From the NCBI GenBank assembly GCA_018806915.1, contig JAGKQI010000023.1, positions 171,705 through 235,704 on the forward strand: a stretch of 64,000 nt of DNA. The letters are read 5' to 3'. The stretch is from Phytophthora colocasiae. Lineage: Eukaryota > Oomycota > Peronosporomycetes > Peronosporales > Peronosporaceae. The translations under genes and the position numbers were made by a program. Shown piece by piece: positions 41,790-51,272 of the stretch. Below the pieces are notes generated by a model. The model was not told where the DNA came from. It ran no database searches and saw only the letters and a program-made list of their open reading frames with translations. Each line of letters starts with the position of its first letter. Position 1 is the first letter of the stretch.

Positions 41790-43080
41790 AGGGGCGTGTC
41801 GGTGTGGTGGAGCGGATCTGCCAAAATCTCGTTGAGGCAGGTCTCGATCACCACTTGCGCCCAGACACCGACTAACGGAGGGGGTCCCCCGATGATCCGT
41901 GATCTAGCTGTGTGTAGTTTCACCTTGTGTACCCGTCGGTAGGCGGGTTACGCTCTTCCAGGTGACTTCTGAAGGTGTCTTGTAGGTCGGAAGAAAGTCT
42001 TGCGTGACGCAGGGGTTAAGGTAGCGTGGAAGTTCTTCACTCCACCTCGGGGTACTTGATCCCGGTCGTAGGCGAGTTCTCGAGCCTTGATCCGGGTGCC
42101 TGGTACTTGATCCAGGCCTTCCAATAGTCCAGTGTTCGGGATACAGTCCCTTCCTTTCCGTTGTTTTCCGCTTCCGATAGCGGGGGTCTTGAGGGGGCGA
42201 GATTCGACGGGATCGTTGGGCCAAACAACCAACTCCTTCCGATCCGATGTATGCACTTAACGGACAGTTCACTAGATAGGGCAAAGCTGGCCAATATATT
42301 ATCCAGACTTAACCGCTATACTAGGTCACGTATCCTTACCTTCCTGACGCTTGTAGGGCCAATGTAGTTCCCGGTTCCAGGTGTAGCGAAGGCACTTGAG
42401 TGGTTCAGGGCAAATTCGAGTCTATTTATGGTTTTTCCTATGCCTACTAATCCCATCCTGATTTACTATCCTACGATCACATGACACTGGCTACATAGCT
42501 GATCCCTAGCTTGGCTCCCCTAACCCTGATCGTGAGCCTATTTCGTACTTAACCGAAGCTTGATCTCGCACTTAACCGAAGCTTGATCTCGCACTTAATC
42601 GGGACTTGATCGCCGCCTGATCCCGCTTGGTCATCGTTCAGAGAATCCGGATCAGGCCATCAGAGGAGTCTGCGTCGTGCCTGGGGCTGAACTTGATCCG
42701 GAGCTGATCTCGTACTTCAACGGGAGAGGATCACTGCGTGATCCCGCTTCGTCGCCGCCCGGGGAATCAGGATCATGTGGTTAGGAGACTCCAGGGCGCC
42801 GGGGTGAACCGTGAGCCAAGATCGTGCTCACTTGGGACCCCGCCGTTGTCGTTCGCGCAAGGGCACCCTTGGTCCCTCCATTCTTCTTTCCGGTAGAACT
42901 CGGATCTCCAACGAACATTGCCCCACTTGATCTTCCGCAGATGTCCCTGCCGCCTGTTCCCCGGCGGGACCCATCGTACCCTCGTCTGATTTGACTCAGA
43001 TCTGGGCATCACAGGTCCCCCCTGTCGCTTGTTCTGGCTCTCTTCGGCTTCGTGGCTGATATCGCCTCTCCGGGAAAAAT
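41790..43080. other. GATC-rich, GC-richer non-coding tract with 23-bp repeats
   Basis: About 25 GATC tetramers occur in 1.3 kb, several in the phrase CTTGATC. Two tandem copies of ACTTAACCGAAGCTTGATCTCGC lie at 42547-42569 and 42570-42592, with a degraded third. Minus-strand ORFs of 79-126 codons (for example 42773-43012) show no recognised domain. The tract may be the LTR or leader of an unrecognised retroelement on the minus strand. The 75-nt GTCGGTGT/ACACCGAC inverted pair at 41798-41872 was examined as a tRNA and rejected. Confidence 0.35.
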
Positions 43081-43133
43081 CTCCGTTCGCTTCACCACAT
43101 CGGTTTAGGAACTCTAAACCCTAACCCACAAAA

Positions 43134-43262
43134 ATGGCCCCCAAGCCGACACAGTGTTTGCCCGACTGTGGATACATTCTCGTGTATCTCGGCCTCACCG
43201 CTGCCACCCTGTCTGTGCTTCTAACAGTAGCCAAGACTCGTACGTATTCACCGGTTTTTTGA
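43134..43262 (+). CDS. Small ORF with a hydrophobic segment (42 aa)
   Basis: The ATG has an A-rich upstream context (CAAAAATGGCC) and lies 8 bp after a telomere-like CTAAACCCTAACCC. The peptide begins MAPKPTQCLPDCG and has one hydrophobic stretch of about 20 residues (YILVYLGLTAATLSVLLTVA) that could span a membrane. No homology is recognised. Weak: it may be a leader fragment of a decayed gene. Confidence 0.2.
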   Translation: MAPKPTQCLPDCGYILVYLGLTAATLSVLLTVAKTRTYSPVF

Positions 43263-43337
43263 GAAGGTTGGTGACGCAAACCACGACGCGTTCAGAGCAC
43301 AAACTCGCGTCGTCAGCCCTCCGGCGGTGTTGGAGAT

Positions 43338-43616
43338 TTGAAAGTTGCCTTAACTGATATTACCGCCTGTCTCGACGCAAGGTGGGTCCCGTCAGTATTT
43401 TCGTTTATGCGTTCGAGGCCTGGGGGTAACAAACAGGAAAGTCACAAGGACTACCCGAACGACGTGATTAAGGCAGCTCAAGCAAAGGGCAAGATATCAG
43501 CAAGTATCATTTGTGCGTTGGAGCAAGGAACTCGACTCCGCGTTTACGACGGATGCACGGACACAAAAGATGATAGCAAGGCACGAGTTCTGGAAATTCC
43601 GGTTGGTTTTGTGTAA
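43338..43616 (+). pseudogene. Hypothetical fragment upstream of zinc-finger remnant (92 aa)
   Basis: An open frame with no early ATG and no recognised domain; it ends just before the zinc-finger remnant in a different frame. Composition is mixed and globular-looking. It may be an exon or frame-broken part of the same old gene. Function unknown. Confidence 0.25.
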
Positions 43617-43636
43617 TTTTTTCGCGGTGATCTTAT

Positions 43637-43980
43637 TCACAATGGAATGGCTTCCGAAATGGAGAGCCACCAAACTCACTGTTTTTTTACCGAGATATCA
43701 AGTGGGAGCCTGATATTGTGAACAACGTTCTTCCTCGTCACTATACATGTCACTATTGTGGTCTTAAGTTGGAGGACTCTAACCCAATGCGACAGCATCG
43801 ACGTTATTGCGAAAAGAACCCGGATTCCCAGAAAAACAAACTAACAAGACGTGCACTTCCAAAACAAACGTTTACATGAGTTTGTGACGTGTGTGGAGTT
43901 TTGTATGCAAATGACAGTTCTTTTCGGTCTCATGTGCTGCGAGGGCATTCAAAGAAGCGTAAATCTGAAGAAACAACTTA
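43637..43980 (+). pseudogene. Zinc-finger protein remnant with in-frame TGA
   Basis: One frame encodes a C-x2-C-x12-H-x3-C finger (CHYCG...HRRYC, about 43751-43813). After an in-frame TGA at 43876-43878 it continues as a C-x2-C-x12-H-x4-H finger (CDVCG...HVLRGH, about 43882-43948), ending in a basic tail and TAA. Both fingers keep their ligands, so the break is recent or the TGA is misread. Such paired fingers occur in DNA-binding and transposon-encoded proteins; I cannot choose between them. There is no ATG at the upstream edge. Confidence 0.5.
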
Positions 43981-44094
43981 AAAAATAAAATTCTTTTGAA
44001 AATTAAAGATCATTTTTAATGAATTGGCGTATACCAAAAAGCGTGGAGGAACATGGTGTTCATGGTAGGTGGTACGATCTGGTAGAGTGTTATC

Positions 44095-44190
44095 AAGCGA
44101 ACTAGCCGAGTGGCGCCCGCTTTTGCGGACGGTTTGTATGTGTTTGGTTGAAGCCCGTGGTGCTCACTGTTCCAGTTCGACCCACTACTC
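44095..44190 (+). ncRNA. tRNA-related SINE-like fragment (A and B boxes)
   Basis: TAGCCGAGTGG (44103-44113) fits the pol III A box perfectly and GTTCGACCC (44175-44183) fits the B-box core. They are 72 bp apart, wider than in most tRNAs. The segment does not fold into a good cloverleaf, so it is not a tRNA gene. tRNA-related SINEs are known in oomycetes. No second copy or A-tail is seen here. Confidence 0.35.
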
Positions 44191-44309
44191 ACCACCGGCG
44201 CCACACCTTCGGCGCGCGCCAGTTGGCCGAGGTACTACCTTCGCTTCGCTCGGTAGGATGTATTTTAGCCAATCACCAGTAGCTATTATTTCGTACTTAT
44301 CGAAGCATT

Positions 44310-44385
44310 TTTATCGTACTTAGTGTAATTTTGACCAATGAAAATTTTGTGGCCGGGTGTGCGGACTACGGACCTTTGCGGATAC
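44310..44385 (-). repeat. Copy B of the dispersed repeat at 24027-24090 (inverted)
   Basis: The reverse complement contains TCCGCACACCCGGCCACAAA, TTTTCATTGG and CTAAGTACGAT in the same order as 24027-24090. Together with a flanking AT-rich CCAAT-containing segment it may be a promoter or terminal region of a repeated element. Confidence 0.6.
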
Positions 44386-44399
44386 GTATATTCTAGAAT

Positions 44400-45150
44400 T
44401 TAAATCGACCAATCAGAGGCCATTGAGAGGGTTATCATTAGTGGGCTATATTTGTAATTTTGGCATTCCTGAGAGCAGTCTAGAACATAGGGATAGGCTA
44501 AACCATGGGAAAATACAGTATAAGGTAAAAAAAATCAAATATGGGCCGAGATAAAAGTTGCTCGAATTACTCGGCATCTACTTATGCGTCGACAAAAAGT
44601 GAGACAGCTTCTGAAACTTCGCAAACCAGAGATTTTTCTCGATTTTTTGTAGTAGCAAACCAATGAAATTAAGCTCATGCCCGTGGAGAAGAAAAAAATC
44701 GACTTAATCAGTTTACGGCCGAATTTAGTCTTGCTTTCAGTATTGAAAGCGCTGAGTGAGTGTAATTTTTGTGGCCATTTGAGGTTTGGGTTATTCCACC
44801 CTCACCTTTTATATTTCAACTTGTGATCAAGTTTCGACGGAACTTAACTTACGGAGGACAAACTGTAAAAGTCAAGTGGCTGGCCAACAATTGAAGCCCT
44901 TGCCGAAGAAGACGACAAAGCGTAAACGAGTCGCAGTGAAGGGGGGGGGGGGCTGTTTACCCATGAAGTGTTGCTGAGGCTGGCAGCAAAAAAACAAGTC
45001 ATCTAAGAAAGCTGTTACTACAACTGCAGGTAAAGGTGTAGAAGAGTACATGTAGCGCATATCACTTGTTCAGATGTACTGTATTTTAAACAACAAAATG
45101 TTAGTCGAGTGTCTGGCACAGTGAGGTTGAATAGATGCTTTACTTACCAA
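44400..45150. other. Non-coding stretch, no gene seen
   Basis: AT-rich, with a run of 12 G near 44940-44951 and a Lys-rich 63-codon ORF around it (44786-44977) that has no recognised domain. Confidence 0.5.
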
Positions 45151-45154
45151 ATCA

Positions 45155-45245
45155 GTGCGGAGAATTAACGGGACTTGAACCCGCGACAATGGGCCCTCAA
45201 TAAGATCGCCGCCAACCAGGTAAGCGACTGATCTGTCATCACCTG
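45155..45245 (-). ncRNA. tRNA-like relic (degenerate tRNA or SINE head)
   Basis: On the minus strand the phrase GCGGGTTCAAGTCCCGT forms a perfect T-arm and B box. Upstream TCGC...GCGA could form a D stem around a CCTGGTTGGC loop. The acceptor ends do not pair and no clean anticodon stem is found, so this is a relic or a tRNA-derived SINE head, not a working tRNA. Confidence 0.4.
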
Positions 45246-45250
45246 GAGCC

Positions 45251-45669
45251 ACGACACGCGCCAAATTTACAAATTTAATTTTTGAAGGTATTCGTATTCA
45301 GTGTGTTTTAGCCAATCAATTACTTTCTCTGTGAAAAACTTCACGTGATTGGCAGTTAAAATACGGCCTTAAAATGGTTGATGGCCCTAAATTGATGATT
45401 TACCTTAGAATACCTTCATGTACAAAATTGAGAGACAGGTAGCTACGCAGGTATATACGCTATGACGTTGAACAGACACACAACGGACACACAGACACGG
45501 CACTAGCCTACCGCGTTTAGATTCGTTAGTGGAGGTAGTGAAATCACACCCGAATCATTAACTTGTGTGTCTTGAGACAGAACATATGGTAGTGTTGCAA
45601 ATCTATACGTTCGAATAGACTTGGTTCTCGTCTGGAATTGTACGGCTGACTCTTAGTCCGGCGATCAAT
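45251..45669. other. Non-coding stretch, no gene seen
   Basis: AT-rich DNA between the tRNA-like relic and the MULE remnant. It contains CCAAT-type words (AGCCAATCAATT, CGTGATTGGCAG) and the phrase ACGGACACACAGACACGG. Confidence 0.5.
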
Positions 45670-47539
45670 TCGTCTACGTCGTTGAATCTGGGCTTGTGTT
45701 GTAAACATTGGCTCCTGACTCAGATCAGGTGGGGCTTGGGCTCGATCACGCTTTATCCACCATGTACATCAAAATCGAATGTAGATAGGAGCTGTCTACC
45801 GTTCGACTCTGTGAGTTCGATTAGTTTGTGTACTCAAGGCCGACCATGTGCCGCCTTAAATGTACCTGTACAAGGTTGACACTCGGCTCTAGTATAGACA
45901 TTTCGTTTCGCTTCTTGCCACAACTTGTGAGTTACGTTCAGTGCCCAAACTGAAATCACACGAACCACTCCAGCAAAATGATTCCCCTGTAGAAGATACG
46001 GCACACATATGACATTTCGCTCGACCTGAAGACTTATAGAGGACGCCAAAGTTTGCCACCAAGGGAGTAGCCTTAAATAAACAGTGTAGAGATCACCTCT
46101 GCAGCCCCGAAGCCAATTTTTGCATTTAGCGTGGGCACCTTCAACAAAGGACGTGTCTCTGATACCGAAATGTTTGTATCGATCTGTTCAAACTCGGATA
46201 TTTCGAGTTTTGTATTTCCACCAGTGCTTGTCTAGATACAGTGAGAGTACCGGACTCAATTCACGAAGTCGTTGGCATCTCAATTCAAACTCACTATGTC
46301 GTAAAATTTTGCCATGGACGCCTCAGTCTGCCAGGAAATTTTCAAATTTAGCGTGAGCGGGATTAGGAATTAGAACTTGGCCCAACACTTGTCGCGTTTT
46401 ACTCAAAACATTTTTGTTCATATGCCATCTGCATAGAAGAGAGGGAAAAACTTTATCCACTGTGTTCATGGATTCCAGTTCTCTATCTGTAAGAGTCACA
46501 CTTGGAAACGCCACATCCATTTCCTCCAAAAAACGTACGTAGTGTGTTCATAGCCCAGGTGTAGTCCTCTTCCTTTCCCTTGGGAGCCAGCACTGGGCAA
46601 CAGGTAGTACAGTGTTAAACGCAGTCAACGCGATAAAGTTCAGCAACGGCAACTTGTACTTGTTTGTTTTGTATGTACCGATAATGTTAGGGTGTCTTCT
46701 GTACTGAGCCGTAGTCCGTGGGTGGGCCCAAAACAAGTATAGTAGTTGCTGTGTAACAAGTTCCCCTTAGAATCGGTAGTAAACTTCATCTTGATCCATT
46801 AGTTTGATTAAAGCTTCCATCACAGTTTGTGTTGCAATCTCACGACGACGAGCTGCGGTACTCATGTTCGCTATATCTTGAGGAACTACACTCGAGTCAG
46901 GGTCAGCCTGAAGAAAAGTGGCGCACACAGACCCAGTAGTGATCCTAACACCAGACTGGGCAATTGCCACATCTTGCAGAGATGGCATTAGCGCAACCTC
47001 CGCGGATTCAACTGCACGATGGCGGTGACTAGGAAGATCATCAGACGCGGGATGGTTGTGAATACGGCTTCCATTTCGAGTATGAACAATTCTACAAGGG
47101 CCCCCAGGGCTGCCTTTTTAAACTGCAGCGACTATTATCTTCATGGGGCAGTCAATACGCATCGAACCTCTCATTGGGCGTTGTCTTTGCGCATCAGTAA
47201 GATGTTGAGTGCACTTTGGTTTTCCTCCGCGACCACAATCAAGTCCCCTTTTCCAAACTTGCTTGGGTTCGGCTTCATTGTAAAATGCTCGTCTTTTAGT
47301 AACGTTAAACACCATTGATGCAACGAAGCGAATGCATCCTTCTCTGTCGGATAGGTTTGCTCTGGAGGCGGTTCAATCGTCACTGTCTCCGGCACTGAAT
47401 TTGCAACAGACCCTTCATCCGGTTTCAAATCACTGTTATTCGGAAGAGCTGAAGAGTCAATTGGGACTTCAGTCTGACGAGATAGACCCCCTGACGAAAT
47501 GGGTGTCGATTCGGTGGTAAGCACTGTTGTAAACTCCAT
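45670..47539 (-). pseudogene. Mutator-like (MULE) transposase pseudogene
   Basis: The minus strand read from 47539 gives MULE parts in order across several frames. First is an N-terminal FAR1-like region with a HNHPAS motif near 47050. A segment follows with DPDSSV, then ARRREIATQTVMEAL. Next come FWAHP, TYKTNKYKLPLLNF and a LTDREL Asp motif, then FPSLLCRWHMNKNVLSK. Last is the C-terminal region with FVEGAHAKCKNW and a SWIM-like CTGTF...GRP...H near 45850. Stops and frameshifts interrupt it (for example after YYRF near 46768, after TTPGL near 46549, after FLAD near 46323). Terminal inverted repeats were not found. It once moved by cut-and-paste. Confidence 0.85.
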
Positions 47540-48187
47540 GATGAGGGAAAATGCCTCGGGAACAGGAAGAGTGCTTGAGCTGTTTAAGCGGTTTTGGAAT
47601 GTGAGCGAGTAGATGTAGCGCAGTAGGCATCGTAGTGCTTCGTTAACTTATCTGAGCTATCTTAGGCATGACTAGAGAAAGTATTAGAAGAATGATGAGA
47701 CAAAATTTGTTTTTTTTTAATATAAGATAAGGGACGGACACGCTCTCATGTGACGGACACGCTCGATTATCACTAGGCTTTAGTGTTAAACGAAAGCCTG
47801 TTGTTAAGTTCGCTTGTACAACGGACACAGTTCCTTAGGACGGACACGCTTTTTATTTAATTTGGTTTTAGAATAGCACGAACCTTCTGGTTCTAGTGAA
47901 CATTACCGCCTGTCGAATTATTTTTTCTTTACGAATGGCCCTCCCTGGAATGGCTCTCCTTAGCATTACCCGATATAGAGCGGCGTTATCTACAGAATAA
48001 GCAGGGGACGGGTAGTGGAGGCCGGTGGACCCCGTGGACTTCGTAATCACGCACTTAGTAAGCCTCTCGAGCACTTCCTAAGCACTTGCCGCACTTTTTA
48101 AACTCATTGCAATTTGTAAGCACTCCCAGCAGTTGGTAAGCACAGAGAGCAGTTGGTAAAATATCAATAAATATATTATTTGTTCGG
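47540..48187. other. Non-coding stretch with short direct repeats
   Basis: GACGGACACGCT occurs three times (near 47734, 47753 and 47839). The word AGTTGGTAAGCAC or close variants repeats near 48130-48165. No gene seen. Confidence 0.5.
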
Positions 48188-48826
48188 TTACAAGTGCAAT
48201 AGTATGCTGTAGACCTTGTTGGCGATGTTGAGCAGATTGTATGGCAGATCAGGCTTGGCCGAGATCACCACAGACGTTTGGTCCATCATGCGTACGGCCT
48301 TGCTGTCGCGTGACACGAAGACTCAGCTCTGAAAGTCCGTGCGAATGCCCTTGATCAACTGCCACGAGCTCTGGGTCATCTTGTTCACTCCGCGCGCGGC
48401 CTCAATCGTTGCAATGTTCTGGTACTTGGCTTGAGTGACGTCGCGGCGCTTTGATTCGATTACTACCACCATCTGGGCACCCTTCGTGATCACCCAGTGG
48501 GCCTTGCCCACGCCCGCTAGTGCTGGATCCTTGGTCTCGTACTTCGACCGCAGGGTCAGCGAGTTACCCTTCCGCTCCTCGGGGTCCGTGAGTTCGCTGT
48601 CGACCCGGTCCTGGGCAGCGCTGATGCAGGTCACGAGCACTGACACAATGAAGGCGCTGCGTTCACTCTCCGACAGGCCCATCGGCGAGCCTCGATCCTT
48701 GACGTTCTTGGCGTATTCGCGCTCGACGTACTTGGCGGGAAGCTGGTCTGCCTCTTGGTTGTAGTCTCCGGTCTTGATGAATTTGTGCAGGCCGTCCATG
48801 GTCTTGTTGCACTTGGAGAATGCCAC
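48188..48826 (-). pseudogene. PD-(D/E)XK nuclease-like protein, nonsense-interrupted
   Basis: The 167-codon minus-strand frame contains VVVIESKRRDV followed by an Ala-rich helix (IATIEAARG). This resembles the E-x-K strand and following helix of PD-(D/E)XK-like domains, including the C-terminal domains of some Crinkler-type oomycete proteins. After an in-frame TGA (48323-48325) the same frame runs on for 44 codons (VFVSRDSKAVR...) to TAA at 48188-48190. So the gene is either truncated by one nonsense change or the TGA is an error. No secretion signal or LFLAK-type N-terminus is visible, so an effector role is not supported. Confidence 0.45.
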
Positions 48827-48849
48827 GGTTAGGTCCGATCCCTAGTGTT

Positions 48850-49000
48850 GTGGAAGAAGGCGGCAACGGTGACGGCGCTGCTGGTGTGGAAGATGATGGC
48901 GACGGCGAAGGCGCTGCTGGTGCTGGAGTGGGAGAAGGCGGTGATGGCGCTGCTGGTGCTGGGGTGGGAGAAGGTCATGAATATGCTGATGGGGAAGATG
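48850..49000 (+). repeat. GC-rich minisatellite (about 36-39 bp units, three copies)
   Basis: Three imperfect copies are built around GGCGCTGCTGGTG, GGAGAAGG and GATGGCGA. They encode Gly/Ala/Glu runs in one frame. The minus-strand His-rich ORFs are shadows of this repeat. Confidence 0.65.
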
Positions 49001-49002
49001 TA

Positions 49003-49570
49003 AATGACCCCTGATGCAGCAATGCAAGCCATTGAACGCCTGTTTGCAGAAGTGAGGAAGGCAGATATTCGCCAAAAATCCGGAAAACGACACCTTAACG
49101 CTGGTGAAATACTTCACTGATGTTATTGGAGCTATTGGAGATATTGAAACGCACGATGTACTCCTCGACGTTGGTTGCGGTCTTGGTAATGTGGTTGCTC
49201 AAGTAGCTTTACAGACCCCAGCATCCGAATGCTACGGTATCGAAGTGCGAGACGAAGTACTTTTTCGTGGGATAGAGCTAATGGAGAAGGACTTGCTGAT
49301 GCAAAACTATCACACACGAAGGTGCATTTACTTCCTGGAGACGCTAGCACCGTTCTGCTTGCTTTCGAGGGACCATTTAGTCAAGCAACCGTAATTTTAG
49401 CGCACCATCGCCTTTTTTAAGACCAGATTGAAGAACAGCTAGGCCTGCATGAGAATGCGCGAGTGGTTATATTTGGCGAACAAATATATCCGAGACATCA
49501 GGCATCATGTCGAGCAGTGTTTTGTGCACGGTGAAAGCTGTGAAAAGTGTTAGCTGTCCCTGTCAGTTGG
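49003..49570 (+). pseudogene. DOT1-like histone methyltransferase fragment
   Basis: Starting at an ATG (49003), one frame gives an AMQAIERLFAEV helix and a RHLNAGEIL phrase. The frame then shifts to one with LLDVGCGLGNVVAQVAL, a class I S-adenosylmethionine site like motif I of DOT1, followed by YGIEVRDEV. A further shift continues as KVHLLPGDAS and then ARVVIFGEQIYP before stops. DOT1 methylates histone H3 lysine 79. Two frameshifts, the missing remainder and the transposon-rich setting make this a pseudogene fragment. The assignment rests on motif resemblance. Confidence 0.5.
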
Positions 49571-49767
49571 ACGTCAACGTTGAACATGTAGATATACAAA
49601 CGTAATGCTAATTGAAATGCCATCTTTGAACACGTGCACAGTGTATCGTGTAGCATGGTCTCGCCTTTAGATCCAGCTCTATGTTGAATGCTTCTGTGAG
49701 TTTCCTTTAGCAGCTCAAGTTGAATAGTAGCAAATCACTTGAACAAACTATACCAAATGCGTATTAC

Positions 49768-50407
49768 TTATGCAGCATCGTACGTAGTGAGGCGTCTCTT
49801 GCTAGCCGGGGTAGCAGGTGTAGCAGGAGCTGTCGGCGCCTCACTCATCTCCATATCGTCTTCGCGACGCACACGAATCGTTTTTCCTGTGTCGACAGGA
49901 GCAAGACTACCATTCAACCACTCTCTGTGCCAGATTTCCCAGCACGTCATCGGGATCTCGCGAATCTTGCGACGCGGCTTCATGCACAGGTAGATATGAC
50001 CCGTTTTGTTGCAAGAGCGACAGAAAAACTTGCTTGTCGCGGCGCGTACACCATCTGGATGGAGATAGGAGTATACCTTGCAAGCACTTTGACGTCGTTT
50101 CCTCTGGGTGGGCTGGTCGCGCTATTTTTCCAGCTGCTGGGGAACATGTACTTCTTCTGCTGCGGGGGGCACGGAAGGTGCTGGTGTGCTGGTGGCTGGT
50201 TGTTGGATTCCAAACGTGTTGCCTTCGTACATATCGCTGGGCTGCAGTTGGTAGAGCTGCAAATGCAGTTTTTTTCATGTACTTTACATGACTGAGGGGG
50301 CGCGATGTCTTGTGCTTGTGGTCGGCCTTGTGAACTATGTATCCATTGACATTAGCTAGGTCAATCAGGCCTCGCACCGGCGACTTATAGTCGTAGCAGT
50401 TAGACAC
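49768..50407 (-). pseudogene. PiggyBac-type transposase C-terminal remnant
   Basis: Read on the minus strand from 50407: a segment ending GLIDLANVNGYIVHK, as at the end of the PiggyBac catalytic domain. A linker with a frame break follows (at the A-run near 50270) and a stop near 50130. Next is a Cys-rich end, ACKVYSYLHPDG, FFCRSCNK and YLCMK, like the C-terminal cysteine domain, then TCWEIWHREWLNG. One expected Cys appears as Ser or Tyr in CKVYS. Upstream catalytic parts are absent. The plus-strand 191-codon ORF here (49720-50295) is a shadow. Confidence 0.7.
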
Positions 50408-50782
50408 TTCAAAGTAAGAAGTGGGTGCGATACGGAAGCGTTAATATGCACTTGAAATTTCACGTTACTCTGTTTTACCTTGGTTTTACCACGAATTACA
50501 TTACGTGCGCAAGGCATACAAACTACTACTACAACTACTACTACTATATACCTTCTGGGTATTGCTGCTTTCTTCACGGTGGTGGTCGTCTGTACATGAC
50601 GCGCTGTTATGATGTACTGCATACCGGCCTTCGGCGGCTGGGGTATTTCGAACAACGATAATATAAACATAAATATCGAACTCTCCGCAATAAATAAATA
50701 CATAAATAAATATATAATGTGCTCACAGAAACCAAAAAGTGTGTAATTTTAAGATCCCATAATTGGCTATAGAATAACATCT
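50408..50782. repeat. Non-coding stretch with an ACT/CTA microsatellite
   Basis: A trinucleotide run (ACTACTACTACAACTACTACTACTA) lies at about 50521-50546 and AT-rich TAAATAAATA runs at about 50690-50715. No gene seen. Confidence 0.6.
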
Positions 50783-50995
50783 ATGGCTTGGCATCATAAC
50801 TGTATTTGCGGAATGACGGGCAAGGAACGCCTACGATCTCAAAGTCAAGTACCCCAAGAAGAAATGCGGCGCATGCCCACCCCGACCACCCAAAACGACA
50901 GAAACAACCCCGCTGCTAGTACCTCGACTCGTTTGACGCCGTGCGAGCGCATGCGCAAGCTGCTATCAGTCCAGAATGCCGGTACAGTCCTATAG
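50783..50995 (+). CDS. Hypothetical protein (70 aa)
   Basis: An ATG-started ORF, polar and Thr/Arg/Pro-rich, with an early CIC pair and no recognised domain. It ends at the edge of the dispersed repeat copy B. It may be chance, or an orphan exon. Confidence 0.2.
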   Translation: MAWHHNCICGMTGKERLRSQSQVPQEEMRRMPTPTTQNDRNNPAASTSTRLTPCERMRKLLSVQNAGTVL

Positions 50996-51195
50996 TACTG
51001 ATGACGGCGATACACACGGCTGCTGAAATTGTACACGTGTGCATTTTTTACATCGCCGAACCCAACAATATCACATTGACATATGTTTTTAACCTATTTA
51101 TGGCCAATCAGCATCGATAAGTAGCGTGTACCACAATACAAGCAATATTGGAATAGACAACATGTGCGCGACAAATACTTCTCTGTCCGGCTAAT
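50988..51195 (-). repeat. Dispersed MITE-like repeat, copy B
   Basis: Inverted relative to copy A at 40040-40545 and missing its middle. The edge phrase CTATAGTACTGATGACGGCGATA (near 50990) corresponds to the 40518-40540 end of copy A. It lies immediately upstream of the mariner-type transposase, so it may be that element's terminal region. Confidence 0.6.
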
Positions 51196-51272
51196 TTATA
51201 CGATTTTGGTTTTTTTGTGCGGTACACAAGCCGGAACTTGGATTTTATTGGTTATAAATACCAAACAGCTAA

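Noticed and set aside
41798..41873. Possible tRNA: GTCGGTGT paired with ACACCGAC 59 nt away, with an A-box match inside
   Set aside because: No T-arm or anticodon arm folds in the right place; the T-loop lacks the TTC core. Treated as a chance inverted pair.
48188..48826. Secreted effector (Crinkler or RXLR)
   Set aside because: No signal peptide, LFLAK or RXLR motif; only a weak PD-(D/E)XK resemblance.
49720..50295. 191-codon plus-strand ORF
   Set aside because: It is the shadow of the PiggyBac remnant on the minus strand, which has recognisable motifs.
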